Source: Plectrocnemia conspersa
Taxonomy: Eukaryota > Arthropoda > Insecta > Trichoptera > Polycentropodidae
DNA length: 64,000 nucleotides
Reading direction: 5' to 3'
Assembly: GCA_009617715.1 (NCBI GenBank)
Contig: VTFK01000292.1
Coordinates: 434,001-498,000, forward strand
The translations under genes and the position numbers were made by a program. This document shows, one piece after another, positions 1-12,100 of the stretch (its first letter is position 1; the number at the start of each line of letters is the position of its first letter). A model generated the notes under the pieces. That model saw nothing but the letters and a program-made list of their open reading frames with translations. It made no database searches and was not told the DNA's origin.

Positions 1-3000
1 ATTCATTTATAACAATGTTATAAATTAATATTTGCAATAAGGATTATATCGAAAAATAGTAAATATGTTTTTTTAAATTCTACAATAATCAATGTAAAAA
101 AATAATTAATTTTAATAATGTAAAAGTTTGATTGCATTTAATAATAAAAATACTTTGTATAGAATATTTGTAATTAATAATGTATTTTAATTACAATCAT
201 TATATGCAAATATAAGACAAAATCACGACTCCAGTTTGTGTTCCGCTTTTCATATTTTTATATTAAAAAGAAGACCTTGCGTAAAATACCTAAATTATGA
301 TAAATAAACATGAATGAAGAACACCGCGGTGAAAAGAAATTTATATTTTGTTGGTGGAGTGGTTGTAGAAAAATAACAATTTTGTACGTTGAAAAATTAT
401 AGCATACCCTTTCGCACACCCTATATTATTATGTATTTTTTTACATACATAAAAAATATCGCAGATAGGTCGGAACCCTACCGCTCCATACAATATTCAA
501 CGAGAACTAAGCTCATTATGAATACGGGCTCAGCAACACTTTTATTTTATATAATAAACATTGTCAGCAACGGTCAAATTTTTTTATATTGTTAAATTTA
601 CAACAGTTTATCTCGGTTCGCTCCAATTTCAGCGTTTTAGTTAGGGTTTTTAAGCGCTTTTTGTGGGGTATGTATTTAGCGTGTAAGAGACGCCAGTTTG
701 TAGGAGTGCTTAATAGTGTATGAAAGGCGATGGTTGGACTAAAATATGTACTTAGTTTTATTAAAAAAGTACAGTGTCGTCATGAAAAATATACACACAG
801 AGAAATATATGAAACGCTGTTCAGAAGATGAATTATGTATGATACGCTGTGTACCTAACATAAAAGTTTGTGATAGAAAAATATCAATTTTGTAAATTAA
901 AATTTTATATGATAGTACAACAAAAAATGTGTTTAAGTAATTTTTTCACAAAAACGTATATATATAATTATTAGAGAATAAATATATATAGTCAAAATAA
1001 TACAAAATTGTCTTGTTTTGGAAATGATTTTAGAGCAACACTTTAAGATTTGCTTATAATTTCTGATATTAAGTTATATTTCAATACCAAAATATTTATA
1101 TCAATACAGGTATTGAATTTTAAAGAGGTGAAATATGCTGTTTCATTAAATAGGCTTTTATATTAAATATTTTTTTATATTTTGCGATAATCCCCAAAAA
1201 TCATTTTAAATATATAATGTAACACTATTTGTATAAATATTGTGTTTTTTAATTACGTTCTAAAGCAACACACAGCGTGCTTTATTATCAATGAATAGTA
1301 AGATACTTTACGTAGCTTTTTGATTTGCTTAATTTTGAATTTTTTCGAAAGGGCTTTCAGAAAAATAAGAAAGTGTTATACATTTAATATATTATCATAC
1401 TAATATTTTTATATATGTTAAAATATAACTGTTATTGATATTAAGCATTGATTTTAATATTGCGGTTTTAACATATACATAGTTGTAAAGCAAATAATGC
1501 GAATCTTAACCAACATATTTCCAACTTATACGTCCATGTGTATTCATAAAATATGCATATCGTTATTTCACGTACAACGAACTTCTTTAAGAATATGTCT
1601 TCACTGCATATATTTTTATGTTTGAACAAAACTATACTCGCAGCGTAGCACATATAAACTTGTTATATACTTTATTATTAAATTATAATTTAAGTGGATG
1701 ACTCACTCTGTACGTGTGTTCCTGGCGTAAAAGTTAAACGCAAAAGTTGAACAATGTTTAATAATAAACCGGGAGGGAACAAATAGAACCCCGACCAAAA
1801 AACCAATTTTAAGCCGGTTCGAAACGTTTTATTATATAATAATTGGAACAAATCGGTTTTTATTGAAATCGCCCAACGCCAATAAACTCCGCATTGTATG
1901 CGCGTAATGACTTCTAGTTCCGTTATGTTCCGCAAGTTATTAAGTGCAGGGCAGAATCTTAATTATCTTCGGCCAATATTAATTTTCTTGGCAAAATTAA
2001 CGAGCAAAATTAAGTTTATAATGTTGAGTCAATTGTTTCGCATTTTCACATAGAACGGGAAAATAAATTGCTTTTGATAATAATAATTGCAATTATGCCT
2101 TTCTCGTATATTATACATTTGTGCGTACAATGTATTTATTTTATCTTTTGATATCCCAAACATTAACGAAATTTTAATTGAAGGAAAACGATACATTTTC
2201 CGACTAACAACGAATAAAAGGTATATAAATTGAAGAAAATAGAACATACATACATAAATAGATATTGATTTTTTAAATAATAACAAATGTAAGCATTAAA
2301 AATAATATTCACTGCTTCTCTAAAACTATTAATTTAAATATTTATTTTAACACTATAGACCAGTGGTATATGTGGAGTTCTAATCTGATGTAAACCCTAG
2401 TGTTCCTCAATTTATGCCGAGTCTGGGAGATCAGAATAAGAACTACTTGAATAATTTCGATCGAATATCTTAGATTATGATTTTCTAGGTTTTCCTAATT
2501 TTACGCTATAATAATAATTTATATTTTATTGAATTGTTGTCACTATAAACTGACTTAAATCTGTCTTTTGTATTTATTTATTTGTAATGCAAGTTAATGA
2601 GACTGTCATGTTACAACGAAACATTCACAAGAAATACATACACATTTTATTTGTACTACATCTGAATTATTTGTATAATAAACCCTCGACCAATGTGTTT
2701 ATGTTCCATACAGTAAAAAAAACAATAGCTAAAAAACCATTTCACTCTAACGAATAAATAATTGTATAGTTTAACTTTCACTATTACCCAGCAATTTAAA
2801 ATTGAACATGGTTGTGTAATTGCTACAGAAAAGTATATTAACATATTGTAATAGTTATAATTTAAAATATGCTAGAAAAAATAATATATTGCTTATACTG
2901 AATAGTCTATTATGCAACAATTTTATTTTTAATTCACAATTTGCACATGAATGGATTTAAAATGGAAGTGATATTACAGTATAATAAAAGGTATAACGAA

Positions 3001-3050
3001 TATAAATATTTTTTTTTAAAACGAGATCACGTCGCGGTTGGTTTTAATTT
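1..3050. other. AT-rich non-coding DNA
   Basis: No convincing gene is seen. Open frames here are short and made of AT-rich codons, including the 81-codon minus frame at 1690-1935, which has no splice context or recognisable motif. A slightly GC-richer patch lies at about 1690-1960. The stretch is probably intergenic or intronic. Confidence 0.5.
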
Positions 3051-3059
3051 TAAAGCTTG

Positions 3060-3830
3060 TTATTTTTAATAATAGTTTTGTGCCTCATTGAAATAATGTC
3101 AAAGCCAAAAATTTAAGAATTTAAGAGGCACATTCGCGGTATTTTATGGTACTTTGGTAAGCAATGGATTGAAAGTAAAATAAGCTACACATACCATCAG
3201 CGAAATGTATGGAGACGTATCCCAAAAAAATCCGTAAGTGGCTTAAATTTTTTAAAAGCGATGGTAGGGGGTTAAAGAATTATTCTAAATTAGGTAGACG
3301 CTAGTTAAATCAAATTATCATAAAACCATTAAATAGTTATCAGCAGAACTTGCCTGTCCATGGTCAATTGTAAAATATCATCTTAAAAGAATATGGTAAA
3401 AACATAGGTAGCTATCTAGCAGCGATATCAGTTTGTTCTTATTGTATCTATTGTGGATTGTAACTGGTGATGAGAAATGGGCCCTATACAATAATCCAAA
3501 GAAAAAAAGTAGAGGCGTTATATAAACCAGGTACATGTTTCTACCCCTCGAACATCATTAACTATTTATTGAAAAAGGTTCTCGTTTGTGTTTGATGTGA
3601 TGTAATAGAAGCGATTCATTACGAGTTACTAAAACCTGAGCAGACTATTACAGCAGAAATGTATTGTGCTTAATTAGCCAGATTGTAGACAGTTGATTAT
3701 AAAACATATTGATAGCACATTTATTGGGGTGCCCCATTATTACAGCCAATTGCTTTAATCATTATACAACAAACATTAAATAAATTAATTAGATTTTAAA
3801 ATCAAGACAAAAAAATTTGACTTAAAATTC
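3060..3830 (+). mobile_element. Decayed mariner-family transposon (copy 1)
   Basis: This is a relic of a cut-and-paste DNA transposon. Translated in pieces it follows a mariner transposase from end to end. It starts with Met-Ser-Lys at 3096. A helix-turn-helix-like stretch follows at about 3210-3280 (SQKSVSKWLKFFKSDG). Next come a second DNA-binding piece near 3345-3400 (SAELACPWSIVKYHLK), the catalytic-core motif VTGDEKWALYNNPKKK near 3460-3510, and a later block near 3600-3650 (IEAIHYELLKPEQTITAEMY) that aligns with the mariner region around the second aspartate. Many stops and frameshifts separate these blocks, so no functional protein is possible. The N-terminal half is related to the copy at 33.7 kb on the same strand. 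Terminal repeats were not resolved, so the ends are approximate. Confidence 0.85.
3716..3749 (+). repeat. 34-bp block shared with the Tc1-like end at 35.5 kb
   Basis: This block matches the reverse complement of 35523-35556 with about three mismatches. At 35.5 kb the same block is the outer end of a Tc1-like element. Here it falls inside or just after the mariner relic, so it may mark a Tc1-type end inserted there. Confidence 0.5.
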
Positions 3831-3839
3831 CTGGAAGGA

Positions 3840-5160
3840 TCATAATTTAATGCATTTATTCAATAGTTCTAGGTTTATAGTTAAGAAAGTTGGTATGAAT
3901 AGCAAAATCATGAATTATTACTCTTTTTTTCCTAATTATTTAAATGTTATATTTTTTTTGGTAATTAAATTGTTATTTACAAATTATTGTAATTTAGTAG
4001 TTTAAATTTTATTTTATATACTTGGAAATATGGTTATTAATCACTAACTTTTATATAAAAATACACTAATTATTTAACATTGTATTTAGCGGCAAAGTCG
4101 TGATACAGTCAATATCATTATATATAATTTTTAATAAATATTATCACCTATATTATTTATTTAATGTAATGTAAATATTAATATGCGTTAAGGAAAACTG
4201 GTAAAATATCTATAAAAAAAAATATTATTCTAATATATAATATAATAAAGTTTCTGACATGACTTATGTAAGTTAAATATTTGTGTATCATATTGCTCTG
4301 CCGCATCTTGTAAATTATGTGGGTGTGTGTATATTGGATTAAGTGAAAGCATGTCAATTTGTAGCAAGATTTGTTCAGCGACAGTTCAGGACTGTGAAAT
4401 TCATGTTTTAAGTGAATTAGCGTTTTGAAATAGTACAAAGGCGTCGTGAGACACAAATTCGCTCGCAAATCTACGCAGAAGGAAGGCCGGATAAAATGAA
4501 AATCAGTCAAAGCCTGTTACGGGAAAAGGCATAAAACGCGATTTATTTAAATTTTTGATTTATCAAATTACTTTCAGTCCAAGAAACAGAAAGCGACATA
4601 TTGAATTTGAACATCACAGCCGAAAAACTCACTCCCCCCCCGTCAACAAGACGGACGGAAAAACTTTAAGCGGATTTCCATGCTGAACCAACTTTCGCGC
4701 AAGCTATTTATTCGCTACACTACAAAGTTATTTTATTAAAAACATTTGTTTTTGAAAAAGAGAATGTTTGTGACTGCGATATTTTTAGCTTTGGCTTGAC
4801 ATGCGACACAATAGGATATAGGTAGACTCGTCCGAGCGTAAACTCAGGCTAAACGTAAACTTGGGTAATAACTTAGTTTATCAAAGTTAAAGTAAAATAA
4901 AGCGAATAATTATTGATTTTCGATGCACGTATGAAAAACCATCACGTATACATATTTTGCCACATCAGAATTAGAAATAATCCACTCTTAGATATTTTAG
5001 CTATCGATTATTACAGGTATGCAATCACATATTTATAATCATTGTAAAATGTCGTTTATTAGATAACATCCAAGAAACTACACATTTATAAGCTGTCCGT
5101 TGGCTGATATACATAGCGTTCCCACTGCGACAATTTAAATTTAAATAATTTAATCGACAT
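3840..5160. other. AT-rich non-coding DNA with a degenerate repeat trace
   Basis: No gene is recognised. The 110-codon minus frame at 4178-4510 is AT-rich and featureless. At 4614-4680 a GC-richer patch resembles the minus-strand units at 5.3 and 5.5 kb: a GTGAGTTTTTC donor-like string preceded by a diverged ATG-containing segment. Its reading frame holds a stop and a run of eight C, so if related it is a dead or non-coding relative. Confidence 0.4.
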
Positions 5161-5168
5161 TAACTTTC

Positions 5169-5220
5169 AATCCTCATACATACACGTTCACGTTTAAAAC
5201 ACACCTAGTTTATTTGCAAT
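5169..5220 (-). repeat. Partial third unit of the 183-bp tandem array
   Basis: The segment contains the AATCCTCA...ACACACCTAGTT.ATTTGCAAT string that forms the far end of both full units at 5283-5460 and 5465-5657. The exon-like half of this unit is not recognisable next to it. Confidence 0.55.
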
Positions 5221-5298
5221 TCTTAAAATCTAATAAATATTTATGCATTAAATTGGAAGCAATGATATTGTTTATGTAATATAAAAAGAAAAACTCAC

Positions 5299-5348
5299 TT
5301 TTCAGCTTCGGAGCCCGGCGACGGGAATTCAAAATTTGAAGATTTCAT
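5299..5348 (-). CDS. Candidate first exon or micro-ORF, unit A
   Basis: Reading from the ATG at 5348 gives MKSSNFEFPSPGSEAE and then AA before a strong 5' splice site, AA|GTGAGT, at 5299/5298. If the site is not used, the frame reads one more lysine and stops at TGA, giving a 17-residue peptide. The partner unit B has the same 50-bp length, no indels and the same donor. Of the codon differences between units, four are synonymous third-position changes and the others convert Pro-Ser-Pro to Thr-Ala-Thr and one Ser to Phe. No protein family is recognised. It could be an alternative first coding exon, a micropeptide or a promoter-proximal leader. No second exon was identified at lower coordinates. 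Confidence 0.35.
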
Positions 5349-5481
5349 TACGAAGATTGTTTATCTAATTTAATCAATGTATTCTTCTGATCCTAAAGAC
5401 ATTATGTATATATTTAATTTTCATAGTTATAATACACCTAGTTAATTTGCATTCCGATTATTTATAAAATAAAAAACTCAC

Positions 5482-5531
5482 TTTTCGGCCTCGGAGCCCG
5501 TCGCCGTAAATTCAAAATTAAAAGACTTCAT
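5482..5531 (-). CDS. Candidate first exon or micro-ORF, unit B
   Basis: This is the paralogous copy of the 5299-5348 segment. From the ATG at 5531 it reads MKSFNFEFTATGSEAE and then AA before AA|GTGAGT; unspliced it stops after one further lysine. The identical length and splice-donor position argue that either an exon or the exact unit was duplicated. The function is unknown. The two copies could act as alternative promoters and first exons of one downstream gene on the minus strand. Confidence 0.35.
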
Positions 5532-5659
5532 TACGAAGATTGTTTTATGATAGCTTATATAGTTTAATCAATGTATTCTTCTAATCCTCAACACATTATG
5601 TACATATTTAATTTTCATAGTTATAACACACCTAGTTAATTTGCAATCCGATTATTAAT

Positions 5660-7265
5660 ATTCAGTCAAATGACGAATTAACGAAAATTATTGTCGCGTA
5701 ACAAAATTTTATTATTAAATAATAATTATTTAAAACTGTTGTCACGGTACTGTCGGCCATCTTGTTTTATATTTGAATGCTTATTTTTCATTGGTCGAAA
5801 CAACAGAACGCATTACCAGTGCCTCGGAAAGCAATGAATCAAATTCAATTTTTTTTATTATTATTTGTTATTATAATTAAATATATTTCATTTGTTTACG
5901 TGTATTATTATACACCGTTAATACAAATCGATACGATTTACGAAAGCGGCTTAGAATAATTATATTATAGATTCAGAGAAGGGTTAAAAATCTAGAAATA
6001 TTGACTACAAATTAACGACTTTAGATGTTTATAAAATATTTTCTTTATCATCAGGTTAATACAATACAATTATATCGCAAAGCTGTACAATTAATAGTTT
6101 TAACCGAAAATTACTATGTAATTCTCGATATAAAAGTTACTAATTCTATCTTATAAAACAATATTTATCAAATAAAAATGAGTGGCAGAAATAGTTGAAG
6201 TTTTAATGGATTTTTCCTAATTAAAATTGACTAGTGTTTAGGAAATATAGTTGCCAAATTGTAACTAAATGTTTATTCTTAAATTTTGTCATTCTGTATA
6301 TAAGGCTTAACAGGTGTCATGTTTTAATTCAATAAGATCACAAAACCGATTTGATAATGCGTGAAACGTTTGAATGTTTGCTTATTTCATGGATACAAGT
6401 TTATGATTGGATTACTCTGCGCGAGTTTCAAGTTATTTGGCATGCTTTACCATCATTAGCTTCGAGTATGATCTACGTAAAAGCAATTTTAGTGGAATTA
6501 ACGTGATGAGTGAAGCATTTGTGCCGTTGTTAAATAAAGTGCCGCAATAAAATTGAAATTTTAATCAAAAACCCCTTTGGCGCCCGGAATTAAATGGAGA
6601 TAATAAATTGCTTCAAGAAAAGCTCAACATTGGTGCTAAAGATAAACGAGACATTCGAGACATAAACGATTATGAAATATCAAAGAAACTATTAAAAGTA
6701 TATTTATACTTCTCTTAAATAATAATAGTTTAAATGATGATATTTATATTATATTACTACTCAAAATTTAGTTCAGTTATATTATAAATTTGATACTAAA
6801 ACCACATTTTGATGTAGTAACGATTATTTATTTTGTTATAGAAGTCAAATAAGTTAAAAAAATATTTACAGTCTAAACCACAACCTTGCGAAAGCTAATG
6901 AACAATAAATTACTAGAAGTGTTCGATTATAATCTCGGATTAAAAAAATTGTGTATTGTATTTAAAATGCAGGTTTTTCAAAAGTTTACATTTTGGTTAA
7001 TTATATCATTTGTTTCCTACAGGTTCAGTTTTATAAATACGAAAAGTATATTAAATTTACACTTTATTTTAACTACAAAGTATTGAGTGGCAGAATTCAA
7101 AAAAAAATAGTTCTTGCTGGTTTAAATACATAAGTTATAAATTGATTTTTGTATTTAAAATCACACTAAAATGAATTTACTAATAACGGTTTATTTATTT
7201 TGTGTTTATGTATGATGTTTATATATATTATTTAAATTAATTATTTGTGAATATGTACAAAAATC
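5660..7265. other. AT-rich non-coding DNA
   Basis: No gene, repeat or regulatory motif is supported. Short frames at 5777-5959 and 6886-7086 have the composition of chance frames in AT-rich DNA. Confidence 0.5.
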
Positions 7266-7269
7266 AACC

Positions 7270-7560
7270 AGATTCACAAAAAGTGTATCGAAAACTTCAG
7301 ACCGGTCGTCTTTCGTTTGGTATTTACTTAGCAGTTTAATATAATTCTTCACAAATATATATTTACAATTATTGTCAAAAAACGCTGTGTGAGCTATGGC
7401 AATTGTCGCCCATTCTAGAGTACTACAGGGATTCATTTTGGGTCCATTAGTTATTTTTTCTTTATGAACGACATGCTAGCGGCAAATAATTACTTGAAAT
7501 GTTTATTATATAATGATGACCTAATATGTATTATATCTCGATGTATATTATTATGAGGAT
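7270..7560 (+). mobile_element. LINE reverse-transcriptase fragment
   Basis: A decayed piece of a non-LTR retrotransposon polymerase. Bases 7420-7449 read VLQGFILGPL, matching the near-universal [VI]PQGSxLGPLLF motif of LINE reverse transcriptases. After one frameshift, the frame from the ATG near 7465 reads MNDMLAANNY and then LLYNDDL at 7506-7523, which corresponds to the YADD/FADD active-site box with Ala replaced by Asn. Upstream, a piece resembling the L-x-DR-x-x-F segment precedes the PQG motif. The rest of the element is missing. The clade (Jockey, I or CR1) cannot be decided. Confidence 0.75.
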
Positions 7561-8165
7561 TAAAATATTCATATTAATATATTTAATTTGTGCACCATAA
7601 CTGTGCATAAAACGTGTCAAAACATTTCAAAAATGAAAATAATGTATAAAAATATATGTGAAAATATTAGCTTTTAATTAAATTGATATTACAAAAACAT
7701 CTATATTTATTGTTGTATTTTATAAATACGGAACGTATAATACTATATATAGATATTTTCAACCATATTTTCAAACAACAATGAAACAATGTTTTCCTAA
7801 TAAAGCACTTTTATTTTATACGCAAGTTTTTTTGTACTATAACAAAACGCGTAAAAAAACTTTTTACTGTCTGTATTTATAAAATATTAAAAATAAGATT
7901 ATATATATTTTTAAATTTAAATTTTATTATTATGTAATTATATTTAAATGGCTAATATATATATGATACACTTTTAGCAAATATGTAACTTGTATATAAA
8001 CCGTTATTTTTTAAGGTACAATAATATATAATGATATAATTGAAAAAAAAAAAATTTTTTTAATGAGCTTAGGACCTTAGGTAGAAAAAACTGATAGTCT
8101 TAGGTTGCTTTGTTAATAGATATTATCATATTAAAAAAAAGTAGTTAAAAAAATAATTTTATATA
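7561..8165. other. AT-rich non-coding DNA
   Basis: Nothing is recognised. Homopolymer A/T runs and TA-rich tracts dominate. Confidence 0.5.
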
Positions 8166-8169
8166 TATT

Positions 8170-8570
8170 CAATTTTCCTTTTGATCACTGCTCAATAATA
8201 GTTACAGATAAAATATTCATAATTATTTTAATTTATTCTAGTTGAGCCTTGTCCTTTTATATTAACTGATCATTTGCAAACCATTGACAAATTGCAGGCG
8301 GTAAATCACGTGGCACCCACACGCCGTACTTGAAAATCATTCCAATTCCAACACAATGCACTAGGCTTACGACCGTTGATTGCTTCATACATGTCTTCAA
8401 TGCAATCTCTGGGATTAGTTTCGATTATTACCTAATCAATATAAGTGATTAAATGTCACTCCAACGGCTTTTCATCGTGTGTTGATACATTTTCATATCG
8501 AAGTTTTGAAAATCATCGCGCAAAGCTTTGCATATTGATAACATTTATTTTGTACACATAAACAATATGT
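8170..8570 (-). mobile_element. Decayed mariner transposon fragment (minus strand)
   Basis: Read on the minus strand from about 8540 downwards, the segment follows the mariner DNA-binding region. There is a KWFxKFRSGDF-like stretch, then ETNPRDCIEDMYEAIN (compare the family's NPRQTTxELAExIN), and then MIFKYGVWVPRDLPPA near 8330-8290, matching the KLGxWVPHELTE linker motif. A weak continuation towards the TGDEKW box is seen near 8200. It is interrupted by stops and frameshifts. It seems a different subfamily or a separate insertion from the copies at 3.1 and 33.7 kb. Confidence 0.75.
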
Positions 8571-8997
8571 GTAGGGAATGTTGCGTATTAAGTCAGAAAA
8601 TTATTATTGTATGATACGTTTTTACCGTAAGACCGTAAATATCAAACTTTTAAATTATAAATATATTATAGAATATTTATTATAAATATTTTAAAATCTA
8701 TTAAAAATAACCATGGTATATTTTTAACCCGTTTATTCTAAATCTCAGATCAATTCGTCGAACGCTTCCTGTTCCGTCGAAGAAAATTCCGTCGGAAATA
8801 AGAAGTAGGAAAAGCTCGACGCTGTTGCCGTCAAACGCAGAGGAAAGCTCGGATCAATTTTAGCGAGCTTTTTTGCATATTTCCGAGTAGGCGTCGAAAG
8901 ACAGCCGCCGACCTTGTTTTGATCGCATCGTTCGTATTATAAACTTTTGCACAAAGCCTCTGCATATTTTTTTCCTTCTCGCGATAGCGCCGCGTAA

Positions 8998-9186
8998 ACT
9001 TTCGCCACCGTGAACAAGTTGCACGCTGAATACGAAATGATGCGAAAACAAGATGAGACGCTTCGACGGAACCTCGACTTGACGTTTTTGCATTTGCACG
9101 AAAAAATTGTCTCATTTCAGCTGCTGCTCGCAAAGGAAAGGAACGACGTGCGAATGTTGTGTGAACTGCTTGAGAAAAAAATGTAA
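8998..9186 (+). CDS. Possible coding remnant, coiled-coil-like
   Basis: This frame is open from the TAA at 8995 to the stop at 9184-9186; the first Met codon at 9037 would give 49 residues. The product is rich in Leu, Glu, Lys and Arg with helical, coiled-coil character (for example MMRKQDETLRRNLDLTFLHL and LLAKERNDVRMLCELLEKKM). Third codon positions are clearly G/C-biased, as in the real receptor exon at 30.7 kb, although the surrounding DNA is AT-rich. AATAAA occurs near 9422. Upstream the same frame is broken by stops within a GC-rich island (8740-9000). It is therefore either a terminal exon using an unrecognised acceptor or a decayed retrocopy. On the opposite strand a 121-codon frame (8831-9196) is open, but it is Arg/Ser-rich with A/T third positions and is probably a shadow. 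No family is recognised. Confidence 0.35.
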   Translation, partial: TFATVNKLHAEYEMMRKQDETLRRNLDLTFLHLHEKIVSFQLLLAKERNDVRMLCELLEKKM

Positions 9187-9199
9187 GGTTTAACATATA

Positions 9200-12100
9200 T
9201 AAGGTCGGCTCGGATGAAAGTTACAAAAAAAATATTTAAATATTTTATTTCTAGATATTTTATTTTTTTATAAAATATTTAACGTGTGATAATAGTTATA
9301 AGAAATTTTATTGTAAAGAAGACAGTTTCGATATATATTATATTGATAAAAAAAGGCATTAGATAATAAATAATAATAATTTACGCATATTTATGTCATT
9401 TTTATATTCCATAGTTTATGCAATAAAGTAACAAACAGACAGATAATTATTAAATTTTACTTAGAAATAATTAAAAAATTATAGTCGTTAGATAATAAAG
9501 CAATTTAAATATGACCGACTATAGTATATTTAGTAGTTTTAACCGCATTAATGATGCTTGTTTAAACCATTAAATATTATACATATTATTTTTTTTATAA
9601 AAGGTATTAAACTAAGCAAAAAATTATGCAAAAAAATATTGAACTAAACGTATTGATTTGATAGCCTATAACATTATGAATTGTCTAGTGTTAACTCCCA
9701 ACCATAAATATATATACATTTACAAAATATTATTGAATAAAATCAAGCTCTTTTTTAAAATAAATTTCAAGTTTCAGTATAATCTCGAATTTGTAATTGA
9801 TATGATTTTGAAAGTCGGACAAGTCCATTTTGTTTTAAAAAAACAGAAATTTCAAGCTTATTTACATGATAAATTATTTTAAAATTCTGTTTTTAATCAA
9901 TTCACAATCATATCTATAATAACAGTGTAATTTTTTTACTAATAATTAATTTTGGTCAATGATATTGTTTGTTGATTTTTAAAGTGAGGCAAGTCCACGA
10001 AAATCAAATAATTTTAATATAAACTAAAAAACGTGTTATGCTAGTTACTTTCTATAGTTAAGAGAAAACAAAATTTGGAAATCTTTAGAATCTTACAGAC
10101 AAAAGTGTGCTAAATTCAATAAAATATTTTAAATTTTTCTTACTTAAATTTACAAATTTAATATTCTGTAAAAAATATATTTTACTGATCGTTATTTTTT
10201 GTCGACATAAATTTATATATATCTATGTTTTTAAAAATAGTAATATATAAATAGATACGATATATTATACTATAGACTACAACCATGTATTATAGATTTA
10301 GCAACGAGATTCAAAAACACATGTTAATGTTATAAGTTTGCCTTATTAGCATTTTAGTATCAATAACGCATAGTTAAAATGATTATTATTTCTAAGCAAA
10401 AATTATTAAAATCGAGAGTTAGAGAGCCAGTTAGAATAGGTAAACTGTAAATTTAGAAAAGCTGCCAATGTTTCAGTCTAATTCCAGTAGATTACCACAG
10501 CTTAAACAAGCCTTTAAGGGTTATTACTTTATTATGATTTTTCAAAAATTGTAGATATTCTGATACTATAATAAAACGCGGTTTTCTAAAAGACATTGAA
10601 CACATAGTATACGATGAAGGCAATGATCCTAAATGTCACATTCAGATTTGATATGCTTATTCTCAGAGTTAAATTGGTACCTAGCGATTTGCCTTTTTAC
10701 TACCCTTTACATTAACAATGATAATATATAAATCAGAAAGACAATCGCTTTTGTAAAATATATTGCTTTACTTATGGCAATGTCAGAAGTGAGCATCTAA
10801 AATACCTTTATATGATGGCAAATCAAAATAATTTAATAAAAACAGTCTATTGTGTATTATAAGATTCGAAATAATCATTAAAAATGCAGACAAAGACAGG
10901 TTTTAATGTCTAATAACTCTCACAAAACAATCGATCTAAATTAATTTGTGTATGGCTATATAAAATTTTATTAATAAATAGTTACTTGTTAGACATTTGT
11001 CTTATCTACCCTTTTTCTGATAATATTAAGTAGTATATATATATATTATCATTTGCATGAATCTTCGATTAGTTGTACTCCAGAAACTTAAGAAAAAACT
11101 GCTAAACTACTCCTCTACTAATTATTATACATTCAATTAATTAAAAACAACGTGACCGCAAAGTCAAAAAAATCTGTTTTGCTGTATCTGTATATTTTTT
11201 TATAAAGCGATGCATTCAGATTTTTATATATACATATAACAAGTATATGACTCCTTGTAACTTTGTAACTAATCAAAATGCTGGTTATGCAACTCGTCGG
11301 TGTTCAAGCTAATTGGCATAATACTCAAAATCAGCAATTTACAGGAGGAAAACTTAAGCTTAACCCTACAATATTTTGTTATATTCTATAAATAATTTAT
11401 TTTACATATTTTAAGCCCACGGCGTTTCTTTAAAATATTTAGGGATTTTTGGTTTAAATTTGTAACTGTAATTAATAAAAGATGCTCTCAATAATAATTC
11501 TTTTTTTGGTAAATATATGTATGGTCTTGTTTAAGAGAAGTGCTATACAGTATCCCTATTATTTATTAAATCATAGTGCATCGTATATTGTAAGGAAAAT
11601 GCACGATATTTAATTTGTTAGAACAACAAAGTTTACAACCGGATTACCGAAACTTGGCGCAAAGCTATAAAATAGTATAAAGTTGTTTTTGTTTGAAACT
11701 ATTATCAGCTACAATATTCTACTAATTATTAATTAAAAAAATCATTATTTCTTGCATTAAAATATATATTATGTAAAAATATAGTAGACTTTCACTACAG
11801 TGTATATTTACGTAAAATACAAGCAAGTTGCGATGAACTCAACGTTATTTGCCTCACTAGCTTTTTACATGCTTTCCATCATAATTAATAGCATATATTT
11901 TTGTATACCAATTAAAGAGTACATACAAGCATACACGAGCTTGTTACTAATAACGTCCACAAGAGATCATTAAAATGTAATATTTTGTTATTTTTTTTCT
12001 CTCATTAAAGACTTTTCACAAATAAAAATATATATAATAGCTTAGTGAATGTATAAATATAAAAACTATAAAGAGTTGCAAAATATTCACATGCAAGGTT

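Larger units (their letters stand above)
5283..5657 (-). repeat. Tandem duplication, two units of about 183 bp
   Basis: Unit A (5283-5460) and unit B (5465-5657) align along their length, with start codons exactly 183 bp apart. The 5' flanks of the ATGs are about as similar as the exon-like parts, so the duplication is fairly recent in all regions. Each unit carries on the minus strand an ATG, 16 codons and a GTGAGT donor. The GC-rich part (the exon-like segment) stands out against the AT-rich surroundings. Confidence 0.85.

Noticed and set aside
4178..4510. 110-codon minus ORF as a gene
   Set aside because: AT-rich codons, a His/Thr-rich low-complexity stretch and no conserved motif or splice context.
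8831..9196. 121-codon minus ORF
   Set aside because: It overlaps a more coding-like plus frame; its third positions are A/T-rich and its composition is Arg/Ser-rich, as expected for a shadow frame.
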